From: Adiantum capillus-veneris
Taxonomy: Eukaryota > Streptophyta > Polypodiopsida > Polypodiales > Pteridaceae
DNA: 64,000 bases
NCBI GenBank assembly: GCA_014529385.2
Contig: CM043944.1
Location: 49,583,768 to 49,647,767 of the forward strand
Direction: 5' to 3'
A model generated the notes under the pieces. It worked only from the letters and a program-made list of their open reading frames with translations. It did no database searches and was not told the origin of the DNA. Made by a program: the position numbers and the translations under genes. Within the stretch, counting starts at the first letter, position 1, and every line of letters begins with the position of its first letter. This document shows positions 25,681 through 34,986 of this stretch, one piece after another.

Positions 25681-26873
25681 CCGATAATAATCACAGGCTC
25701 TAACTCAAGCAACCTTCACCCACCCTAAGGCAACCTCCACCCACCCAAAGGCTTGAACTTAACCAAGAATCACTAGGAGGCTAGATACTATGCAAAATCG
25801 TAACTGGATAGTGGAAGAATTAATCCGAGGCACGACTCTACTAACTACAACACCTCATGATGCAAGAGTAGAAGCAAGGTGATGTTCTGCTACAACATTA
25901 ATATCGACCAAGGAATGCTTGCATCCCAACCCATCCGATGAGGCTCAACTGGAAGAGGGTGTTGTCGAGATATTATTTCTAGCAAGGCTACAAAGCTCTG
26001 CTTGTGCATGATGAGGCCACAATTGAGCTGACATGATTTTTTTGTCGCGAAGCTGCCTCGTTCATTTTCTTGCCAGTTTTGCGTGGGCTGGGTTGCGGGG
26101 GTAGAGAAAAGGATTTTTAACTATGCCAAAATTGGTAGAGTTATAATTTGCTGTTATATTCCACCATCTTCATTGACACAAGGTTTCCTGGCTCCTTGGA
26201 GCTGAATCCAAAAATAAGAGCCCGCAATGAAGATGAACACAAGTACCAAACCCTAACTTACCTCAACACATAACCTCGTGCCCAAGCCCGACATGCATTG
26301 CCAAGGTGACTTGATGACATCTCACCTCCAACCCTACTACTCTTGCACCCTCGGCCACCACCTCCACCAGCTGCGCTGCCCACATCAACCTCTGGCTACC
26401 TTTTCTTGCTGAAACACAATAGCTGCCTAGGCTTGTGCTCGATCGAAAAAAGCCAATTAGGGCTACGAGCTGGCTTGCAAACATAGGGCTGCACCAAAGC
26501 AGAAGAGATTACCTTCATGGAGAATTTCCATTTCTAAAGAAGGATTCCATTGCACGTCGCATCGTTAGTTCCCTCATGTTTTCCGGATTGTCTGTTGTGC
26601 CACCACCACCCGTGATCCACATTGCCCCTACCCAAGGCTTAGTTGTATGCCCTTAATCGATCGAGGGGTTGCCATGTATTGTAGAGAAGCCTGCACCTAT
26701 CCCCCGTATGGCTAGAGTTGACGACAACAGTTAGAGCTCAAAGTCAATTTCAAAATCGTCATCAACTTTAAATTTTGAACGTGATGATTTGATCTTTAGA
26801 GTGTTTTTTAGCATGTCTCTGTTATTCAAATTTTTTATCTAAGTGTGCAAGTGGAATCAATCTTAAAGAGCCA

Positions 26874-27085
26874 AGGAGTTCAATCTCAAGTTCGAGCTAC
26901 CATGTGAAGGGCAAACACATTCAACCTCAAGTTTGAGTTGCCATGTGCAAACATGTTCAACCTTGAAGTTCCAAGGAGTTCAATCTCAAGTTCGAGCTAC
27001 CATGTTAAGTGCAACGACATTCGATCTCAAGTTCAAGATGCCATGTGAAGTGCAAAGGCGTTTGTTCTCAAGTGTAGCCATGTGT
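26874..27085. repeat. Minisatellite, about 40-bp unit
   Basis: The block TCTCAAGTTCGAGCTACCATGT recurs with variation near 26885, 26925, 26985, 27025 and 27066. Confidence 0.75.
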
Positions 27086-27941
27086 AGCCCCCAACAAGGG
27101 TTGATGTACACTAACATGTCCACCAAGAAGATCATAATTAGCAAGACATCTACAACACTTTTGTTTACATGTAGAGTTTTCTAACATCATGATCAATACA
27201 AGTTCAAGTGGTCTTATAACCAGTGTTTCTTAGTTGGTTTTCAAACCCAACCTTTAACATCTATAGGCCTTCTAGAATCCCCATGGGAGAGTAGAAACCC
27301 TCTCTTTATGCATTGATGGACTATTTGAATGTGTTCTTGCTTACATTACATTGTTGCAAGTTGCTTCTATCTTTCATCAATTCTACATAGTTTTGCACTA
27401 CAAAGTCCTGTATTACGGTGCTTTTCATGATGTAGAATGTAAGCATGACATCTAAGCACACTCCCCTTTAGGTGTCCATGGGCTATTTTAATGCGCTCTT
27501 ACTTAAAGAACATAGTTAATCAAGTCTCATCTGCCATTCACATCAATTCTATGCAGTTTTGCATTACATCCAGTCTTGCGTTTTGATGTTTTTGATCATG
27601 TAGAATGCAAGCATTACATATGATAAGTGTTCGAGATTTTGCAATGAAATTTGGGATTTTGCATGCAAACTCTGATTCATCCATATTTTCAAACTTGCAC
27701 AATGCAACCATAACTTATGTGCTAGTAGAAGAAGGAACCTCACAATACAAAATACTTGATAGCAATGCAACATTGACACCAAATAGCTGACAACAGCTAC
27801 AAACCAAGAAAAAATTGTTAGCCTTGCTTGAAAAAACAATCACTAGCTAAAAACAATGCAACCTAGCAAGAGCTCGAGAGACAATGCCACAAAGAATTAT
27901 CCCAACGTTAAGAAAGTTTCCCAAAATTCCTAAATATGTGC

Positions 27942-27948
27942 TACATAA
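27942..27948. repeat. Right TSD of the 3.6-kb insertion
   Basis: TACATAA, identical to 24329-24335. Confidence 0.85.
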
Positions 27949-28487
27949 ATAAGGCATCCAACAACAGTCTCATAAAGAGTGACATTGGCAGGAATACTGA
28001 TAGCATAAAGAGTGACATTGGCAGGATCACTGATAGCATGAAGACTTAATTTCAAACCTATTTCCATTGGCGTAGCAATAGGTTTGTAGTCCTCAAGACC
28101 AAACTTACACAGTGATGTCTCTATACATGTAGCTTGTTTGACACAAGGCAATACCTTCATCACACTATTTAAATTGTATGCCCAAGTAATCAACAAAATA
28201 TCTACATATAGAACCATGATGAAAAATACATCACCCTGATGTTTGACATACAAAGTGCTTTCAGTTGGATTGTTACGAAAGCCCCGTTTAACCGAATGAG
28301 TGTTAGCTTTCTCATACCAAGCACGACGAGACTACTTCAACCCATACAAAGCTTTCTTACATTTGCACACTTTATCTTTCTTGTCCGTTCTTTACAAAAC
28401 TGCGAGGCAGCATTACTTAAACTTCCTCAAATATGTCACCATTCAAGAAACTAGTAAGGGAGTAGTAACAATGTTTGATTGATCTAC
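27949..28487 (-). pseudogene. Copia reverse transcriptase fragment (A) with mutated active site
   Basis: The minus-strand frame 28253-27930 carries VLYVDILLIT in place of the YVDD box, so the second catalytic Asp is Ile. FGLEDYKPIATPMEIGLKL follows, the normal RT-RNase H junction. The text DPANVTLYAI is duplicated in tandem (about 27973-28044). Upstream at 28260-28487 frames are broken but match RT around LKQSPRAWYEK. Inactive. Confidence 0.8.
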
Positions 28488-28492
28488 ATCCC
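28488..28492. repeat. Left TSD (ATCCC) of the 1.6-kb LTR-like insertion
   Basis: ATCCC here and at 30099-30103; once at the empty site 33435-33439 in copia B. Confidence 0.88.
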
Positions 28493-30098
28493 TGTAAAGT
28501 GTGAGCTTTGTCCTAAAGTGTGAGTCAAGGAGAAGAGAGTGGATTTATCCCACATGCTGTGGAGCAAGGCTGTGGAGCTACTTAAAGCTCATTTCATGAA
28601 TGAATAAACAACAACTCCATTTTGCACTACATGCTTGTCTATGGTGAGCTTGTGCTGCAAGCTAAGTCAATACTCAAGATTGTGTTTGTGAGTCCAAGCT
28701 AATTCTATCTTGGAACCTAATTCACTTGAGTGATAATCTTGCTTACACACACGCTTGCACTATGTTTCCCTTTCATCCACCCTAGCTAGCTCGATCCAAT
28801 TCCTAACATATGGTATCAGAGCTTGGGTATGCTAGCTAGGCTTGCTATTATGCATTGGCATGTTTGTACAATTAGCATCCATTGATCATCATTAGATAGA
28901 TCCATTAGGTTTGCTCTTCTTTTGCATAATGCATACCCAATTAGTATTCCATTGGCTAGCATGAGCATGTTCTTGAGCTAAAGACTCTTGAGCCACTAGT
29001 CACTGGCTTATTGGAAGCTTAATTAGTGTCAAAGTTCATTAATTTTCCATTAGGAACTTGCATTTTGCATCCAAAATCTGCTCCTTGTTTTAGCAAAATT
29101 GGCATTTACGATTGGTGTGTCTGTGTAGCCTGTCGCAAGAGCTCTCTTCCGACTATCTCCTTGCTCAAATCGGGCTCCGTTAGAGCAGTTAGTCATTAAT
29201 CAACTTTTCACTCAAAGTGCATTCTCAGTCTCTCTAATCCCTGCAGCAGTTCATAATTTTATGTGTGTATGTGTGTGTGGTGCATTTAATGCAAAAGAGG
29301 GATTTCCTTTTTTCTCTGTGTCTTGAGAAGGCAAATCTGCCTACAAGTCGTGTGATATTTTTAGGAGTCAAACACCTTTTTTTGAGGGCCCATCCCCACT
29401 GCCCGGCCGCCCATTGGTGGATGTGAATTGCTACGATAAGCGGTATTGAAATCTGCTGTCAGGTCCGAACAAACTGATAGGTGCCGACTCTGACTGCTCC
29501 GTAAGGCGTCCCTTGACCCGCTGGCGAGCGGCTACTCTGCCCGACTGCCGGAACCCGCCTGGCCTGACTCCGTCTATCCGGTGTGCCTTGCTTACCCCAC
29601 ACACTCAATCCTTTTTAAAGGGATTTTCGGGTCCGCCCTTGTTGGGTCCCCCTTCCCACGCCTGCTGAGGCCCACCCTTGACCAAGCTCTGGGCCTGTAA
29701 GAGCTCCTTCCCACGACCAACATTTTGGCTCACAAAATTTATGTTCATTAAAGGCACTGCATGCCAACTTGATTCACTATTGACTCTCACTGAGTTAGAG
29801 TTGTTATATGCAAACTCAAAGGATTGCAATTGATTGTTGAAGCCTATATTGTAAGCACACAACCCTTGTATCCATTTGCAAAGATTGGGTAGACACTACC
29901 TTGAAGAGAGTCTCTTCAACTGGAAAGACCCCCAATTGCACCCATTGCACTAGCATCCATGCATTGACATCCAATAAATCAACCAAAGGTGACTTTTGTG
30001 AAGACGGGCGTCACCGACGGTGAAGAGGAGCTTCACATTGAAGGGAAATTCCAAAGTACACATTGATCTTGCAGCCTAGCACGATCCAATTCCTAACA
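28493..30098 (+). mobile_element. Small LTR-retrotransposon-derived insertion (TRIM/LARD-like), 1,606 bp
   Basis: Starts TGTAAAGTG and ends TAACA between ATCCC duplications in copia A. A 316-bp 5' LTR-like segment (28493-28808) ends GATCCAATTCCTAACA, followed two bases later by TGGTATCAGAGC (28811-28822), a perfect initiator-Met PBS. The 3' end repeats GATCCAATTCCTAACA (30083-30098), but I see no full second LTR. The interior has no pol domain and includes an unusually GC-rich block (about 29380-29720). A minus-strand frame at 29862-29605 has LQSFEFAYNNS, faintly like gypsy integrase. Confidence 0.75.
28811..28822 (+). promoter_or_regulatory. Primer-binding site of the 1.6-kb element
   Basis: TGGTATCAGAGC two bases after the LTR end at 28808. 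Confidence 0.85.
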
Positions 30099-30103
30099 AT
30101 CCC
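30099..30103. repeat. Right TSD (ATCCC)
   Basis: Matches 28488-28492. Confidence 0.88.
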
Positions 30104-31010
30104 ATCCAAAATGAGCTACCAATGCACATAGAAAACAAACAATTTCATACGACAAGTGGGATCAAAAGTCTGTTCATAATCTATGCATTTTTTCTCTACA
30201 AAACCTTTTGCAACAAGTCAAACCTTGTAGCGATCAATCTCACCATCCAGCTTATGTTTTAACTTGTAAACCCACTTCATCCAAATGGCCTTTTTGCCAG
30301 GTGGCAAATCACATAAAGTCCATGTGTCATTTTTTATACGTGCATCATATTTTGAATGCATGGTAGCCATCCAATTTTTTGCATACTATGCTTCATCAAA
30401 AGAAAGAGGTTTCTCTAAATCACATAAACTAGAAATAGCCAAAGCATAACAATCTGACACATAAGATGCATGGTGAGAACCTGAACGAGCATAGCTGCAT
30501 CCAATTTAATGCCATGTAGAGTATGCACCAACCATTTTGGCATACCTCTAGCCTCCTGATTCTTAGCCCTTTCCACATCAAGTACATCATGTAGATTTGC
30601 ATCAATAATAGGTTGATTTGTAACATTTTTAAAGACCCCCATAGATTGTACATTTTCCTCATTGAAATTTACATTCAAGTTTCCACTACTAAAAAGAGGC
30701 CAAAAAGTGTCATAAATGTCCTGTGAGCTTACATTATTGTCTTTGCTACATGATAACAAATGTTGAATAGAATCTTCCACAAACACAACATCTCGTGAAA
30801 CTAAGTTACATTTTGTTTACGGATGGTGTAGCTTGTAATCTTTGCTTTAATTACTGTAACCAACAAAAATGCATTTGATAGACTTATCATCAATTTTTTG
30901 CGCTTCATTTGTGGCACTAAAGCATAAGCTAAACAACCAAAAAAGTTCATGTGATCAATAGAAGGCTTCTTTTCATGCAATGCTTCATAAGGAGTCATAG
31001 AATTGAAATC
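30104..31010 (-). pseudogene. Copia integrase C-terminus and integrase-RT linker (A)
   Basis: The frame 30998-30801 reads MTPYEALHEKKPSIDHMNFFGCLAYAL, the standard copia integrase C-terminal block (TPYEAxxxKKP...FGCxAY). The frame 30786-30415 is the acidic linker to RT, and 30410-30104 decayed RT N-terminus. Homology to the family ends near 31010, so the integrase core, protease and gag are gone. Confidence 0.75.
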
Positions 31011-31439
31011 ACTACAAATGCTCCATTAGAGGTTCCTTCAATGTTTTGTCGTGCTTCTTGCCTTCTCCTTATATGTTTATGAAACTTTCAAAGATTAGTA
31101 TGGGTTCAAGTACAATGACAACTTGAATGTCATTGTACTTGATTGATTGTATTCCCTTAAGGCAGTGAGCAATGGTTTGAGAGCTAGTAGGACTACCTAG
31201 CTAACTATAAAAAATGTGTGAATAGTCCCTTGGGGTGTGACTTGCAAACTAGAAAGAGCTGAAAGTGGTTAGTTAGTGCAGGTAATGGGAGTAGACTAGC
31301 AAAAGTGGTTAGTTAGTACAATCAATCAAAACGGAGTAGCAAGAGTAGTTGGTCAATGTCGCCAATCGGAAAGAATTAGCCAATAGGAAAAGGGTCCAAT
31401 TGACCGATTCACGTTTGTCCGGATGTGATAGAACTTTAC
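31011..31439. other. Spacer with a perfect 15-bp hairpin
   Basis: TCAAGTACAATGACA at 31106-31120, 7-base loop, exact complement at 31128-31142. No gene recognised. Confidence 0.5.
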
Positions 31440-31570
31440 ATGGTGGAAATTTTTTTGAAACTGACATTCGCCCACATTGCACGCAAGCGAAAAGGTGGCT
31501 TTTGAACCCACACCATGACACAACACACTACAGATAAAGTTGACAAGCTAACCCAAGTGGGCCAAGGCTC
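31440..31570 (-). mobile_element. tRNA-derived SINE-like sequence
   Basis: On the minus strand TGGCCCACTTGG (about 31564-31553) matches the A box in 11 of 12 positions and GGTTCAAAAGC (about 31508-31498) the B box, with tRNA-like spacing of about 45 bp. Confidence 0.45.
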
Positions 31571-31674
31571 CTTGCTTGTTGAGGGTCCCTACATTTTTTA
31601 GCATTTTGTGTGTATCTTGGTAGGCCCCTCTTCCAACACATAGCTACACACCCAGCTTTGAGGGAGGATATCGT

Positions 31675-32131
31675 TGGAATTTGGGTTGTGGGGAAACACA
31701 CACAACTTGGAGAAGATGAAGAAGCTCAAGGCACACAACAGAGAGTGTATTGATTAGTACCCAAATGGAAAGAAAAGTTAGCCCTAGAATGATGGATGAT
31801 GCACAGGGGAAAAAACCTCCTAGTGAGGGAAAAATGCCTTGGTGGCCCTCTAGGGTAGTTTCAAAGACGAAGTTTTCAAAATTATCGATTTTTTTTGCGA
31901 TTTAATTCTATTTTCATAATTATTTCAAGAAAATTTTCTCCTTCTCTGCCTCCCTTCAACCAACTATTTTGATTTTTCAACCGACTCAAGACTAAGTTGG
32001 GGCACACTTTTCCCGACACTGGTTCAAACACATCACTATCACATATATGGAAACGAGTCCCCCTTGGAAATGTGCGATGAAAAAGAGCTGGTACCTACTA
32101 TATAGGGAAGTTCCATGCCTTGAGGACATGA
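31675..32131 (-). repeat. 3' LTR of copia B, with an internal insertion
   Basis: Homologous to the reverse complement of 54790-54987 (shared blocks GTTAGCCCTAGAATGATGG, CTTAGTGAGGGAAAAATGCC). Between TGGCCCT and TCAAACACATCACT it has about 160 extra bp, related to 50352-50562. Confidence 0.7.
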
Positions 32132-32754
32132 TCAATCCACAAAGGGAAGCAAGCCCAAAGCTTTGAACTTCTCATGAGGCAATACCTTTGTGAATAGATA
32201 TGCAAGGTTGTCCTATGTTGGTACATAAGCTAGGATAATATCTCGTGTTGTTTCTCTCTAACATAGTGATATGCACCCTCAATGTGCTTGGTGCGAGCAT
32301 GAAGATTTGGGTTCCTCACAACTCCCAATGCGCTATACTTGTCGGTGTAGATGATGTTGGCAGTGACCTATCCAACATCCAAATTAGCAGGTATCTCAGC
32401 CATAAACACTCAATTGTGGCTATGAAGATTGCCTTGTACTTAGCCTCACAACTAGAAGTGTCCATAGTAGGTTGCTTCTTTCTCAACCATGATATGCACT
32501 GCTAAGCATGAAACAAAAACCACTTGTGGACACTCGCGTGCCATAACAACGAACGCAATTTGATTCCAAAAAAGCATGCAAATTTGGTGGCAATGATCCC
32601 CCCCTTGGGATAGAACAATCCAAAATGTAAAGTGCCACTCAAGTAGTGAAAGATCCTCGTAAGAGCCTACGAATGCTTAGACCCTAGGCTATGCATACAT
32701 CTAATGACCCATGAGACTACAAACTGAATATCTGGCCTCGTATTTCATACATAA
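32132..32754 (-). pseudogene. Copia RNase H (B), decayed
   Basis: Nucleotide-level match to 23713-24335 across its length, with several frame breaks; contains the uninterrupted TACATAA site at 32748-32754. Confidence 0.75.
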
Positions 32755-33580
32755 ACAAGGCATCCAACAATAGTATGATAAAGAGTAGCATCAACAAGAT
32801 CTCCAACATCATGAAGATTCAATTTCAGGCCTATCTCCATTGAAGTTGTAATAGGTTTGTAGTCCTCAAGTCCAAAATTACATAGTGATGTCTCTATGTA
32901 TCTTACTTGGCACAAAGTAATACCTCCATTACACAAGTTAATTTGATTGCCCAATTAATGATGCAAAAGGTCAAAGTCTTTCACCTTGAAAGTATCATTC
33001 AAATCAGCCTTGAATTCAGCAATATGTGCCACATTCAAGCCAATAATCAACAAATCATCTACCTATAGAACGATGATGAAAAATACATTACCCTCATGCT
33101 GACATACAAAGTGCTTTCAATTGAAATGTTACAAAAGCTTTGTTTAACCAAATGAGTGTTTGATTTCTCATACCAAGCACGAGGAGACTGCTTCAACCCA
33201 CACAAATATTTCTTACATTTGTACACTTTATCTTCTTGTCCTTGCTTTAACCAAATGAGTGTTTGATTTCTCATACCAAGCACGAGGAGACTGCTTCAAC
33301 CCATACAAATATTTCTTACATTTGTACACTTTATCTTCTTGTCCTTTCTTGACAAAAGCACGAGGCTACATTACATAAACTTTCTCAAATATATCACCAT
33401 TCAAGAAAGCAGTAACAATGTTTGATTGATGTACATCCCATCCAAAATGAGCTGCCAATGCACACCGAAAACAAACAGTGGTCATACAACAAGTGGGAGC
33501 AAAAGTCTCTTGATAATCTATGCCTTTTTTCTCTACAAAACCTTTTGCAACAAGTCAAGCCTTCTAGCGATCAATCCCAC
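32755..33580 (-). pseudogene. Copia reverse transcriptase (B), decayed
   Basis: The frame 33283-33059 has DKVYKCKKYLCGLKQSPRAW, the copia RT block KLxxALYGLKQxPRAW. Downstream the YVDD box is VL*VDDLLIIG: the Tyr codon is TAG at 33063-33065. The frame 32954-32745 carries FGLEDYKPITTSMEIGLKL. A 103-bp tandem duplication (33143-33348) repeats the LKQSPRAW region. Confidence 0.8.
33143..33348. repeat. Two-copy tandem duplication, 103-bp period
   Basis: TTTAACCAAATGAGTGTTTG starts at 33143 and 33246; copies nearly identical. Confidence 0.92.
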
Positions 33581-33613
33581 CATTAGGAAATTTCAGAGGT
33601 CATTTGGAGGGCC

Positions 33614-34466
33614 ATATGAAGAGAGAGAATAATAGAGCGCGTCCAATGAGCACGAAGGCTACGTTACGTAGGAAAGTACGTGGAAAGACTCAAAAAATAA
33701 GAAAATAGCATAAAACTTTCACGAATCTAGGATTGTAGCATCGTAATTTCCTTCCTTTTACCGAGCTTTTAGGTGCTTGCATGTGGTCCCACTTCTGATA
33801 TTCTCTTATGGTCATTAACGTACTGGAGGGTGACCATTAAGCCCGCACAAGATATTGGAATTCTAAAACACTTTCCCTCCATTAGAATGCTTTCAAAGTG
33901 AATCTCCCTCCACTAAAGCTTTTCTCTGAGAGCTATGGCTTCCACGTCTTCTCGCCCAAGAGGCTCCAGGTGTTTACTGTCTCTCACACCAACAACCAAC
34001 AACTGCACTTTGCCTAGAAGGCCAAGTAGTAGCATATCCTCAATTACAATACCAGCTTCAATAAGTGCAGAGAACCAATGGGTTGGACAAAGGATAAACA
34101 AAGGTTCATGGGTCCTCATGCAACCAAGAAGACCCAAGAGGTCTAGTGGTATCAACGTTTACCGCTCAGCATGGAAGGCCAGAGTGTTGGATATCAAAGT
34201 TGAAATCGGCAAAAGATCTGTAAAGGAAGTTCTTGTTCAGCACAGCAACTTCATCATGATGCTATTACAACAGACAAATGCAACATCATTTCTCAAAATC
34301 GACTATTCAGACCAATGAAGATGATGCAGCAAATTGCACCTCATCAACAAATCCAACAACAAAATGAAGATCAGCCCATCAACAACCAATCAAAAACCTT
34401 CCACATCCTCCAAGGACACTTTTCAACAGTGCCCGAGGACGGGCACTAAAATAGGAAGGGGGGAAT
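33614..34466 (+). mobile_element. 3' internal end of a Ty3/gypsy-type element, with a short ORF
   Basis: A 127-codon frame begins at ATG 33935 (MASTSSRPRGS), basic and Ser-rich, no domain recognised; it may be a gag N-terminus fused to the element end. At 34430-34466 CCGAGGACGGGCACT is followed by AATAGGAAGGGGGGAA, a typical polypurine tract, directly before the LTR. Confidence 0.5.
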
Positions 34467-34954
34467 GTTAACTGAGTCAACGTCAGTTAACAGAAGCTGC
34501 TAAAGACTGAAGACGTACGGATGCACATCGAAGATCAAAGTGAAGAAGCAGTAAAGATTGGAGTTACACATTTTCCCAAAATGGTCACGTATTGTAAATT
34601 TCTGATTTATTTCAAGCCATTGTAATATTTTAATGTGTTACGGGCTCAATGGGAGTTCCAAGTTGTAAAGAACACGTCAGTTACTATACCTAGGTTGCAG
34701 ATACAATAAGTGTGGAGTCTCAAAGGTCTTGGGCGCCGGACATTACACATTTTAGACCTTGGCTAAGGTATAAAGGCCAACTTTGTAAAGATTTTATTAA
34801 GTTTTTGGAGAAGAAATACACAGTGTGAGCTAATGGCGCTCACTTCTCTCCTTCTCGCGCTTCCTACTCCCTCTCCGGTTGTCACATTGCGAATGCGTTT
34901 GTTGCATTGTAACCGCAGGTAAGAGCTCTACGCATTGACGTAAGCCATTCACAG
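34467..34954 (+). repeat. Gypsy LTR, about 488 bp
   Basis: Begins TGTTAACTGAG right after a polypurine tract; the first 27 bp form a perfect 10-bp hairpin (TGTTAACTGA...TCAGTTAACA). A TATA-like GGTATAAAGG lies near 34768. The end at ACA 34954 is my estimate. TGGCGTCGCCGACCCG (34970-34985), which looks like a PBS, follows. Confidence 0.6.
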
Positions 34955-34969
34955 TATTTCGTAGCTTTT

Positions 34970-34986
34970 GGCGTCGCCGACCCGCA
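34970..34986 (+). promoter_or_regulatory. Probable primer-binding site
   Basis: TTTTGGCGTCGCCGACCC resembles PBS sequences of plant Ty3/gypsy elements that start TGGCG(C/T)C; tRNA not identified. Confidence 0.5.

Larger units (their letters stand above)
24336..27941. mobile_element. Non-autonomous TIR DNA transposon, 3,606 bp, inserted in copia A
   Basis: Left end GACATATTTAGAAATTTTGG and the reverse complement of the right end, GCACATATTTAGGAATTTTG, match over about 22 bp with one mismatch and one indel. Flanked by a 7-bp TSD TACATAA. Copia B has the uninterrupted sequence with a single TACATAA, which fixes both ends. No transposase was found; the interior holds a palindrome cluster (25408-25680), a 40-bp minisatellite (26874-27085) and short frames without domains. 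TSD length does not clearly assign a superfamily: an 8-bp hAT-type duplication with one mismatch is possible. Confidence 0.8.
23470..31010 (-). mobile_element. Copia element A, split by two nested insertions
   Basis: Minus-strand order (high to low) is integrase C-terminus (31000-30801), connection/RT N-terminus (30786-30104), [insertion 30098-28493], RT (28487-27949), [insertion 27941-24336], RNase H (24335-23713), LTR fragment (about 23716-23540). The LTR part matches LTRs of copies B and C (the GGGGGCATTTTTC and CATCACTATCACATATATGG blocks). Gag, protease and integrase core are missing. Removal of both insertions gives collinearity with copy B. Confidence 0.82.
31675..33580 (-). mobile_element. 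Copia element B: RT, RNase H and 3' LTR
   Basis: Same family as A and C. Minus-strand order is RT (33580-32755), RNase H (32740-32132), 3' LTR (32131-31675, ending at TTCCA). It lacks gag, protease and integrase. Its LTR contains an extra segment of about 160 bp (31862-32018) absent from A and C. It provides empty sites for both insertions in copy A. Confidence 0.8.

Noticed and set aside
29605-29862. Gypsy integrase fragment (EFAYNNS) in the 1.6-kb insertion
   Set aside because: Only a few residues fit and stops flank it; kept as a remark, not as a gene.
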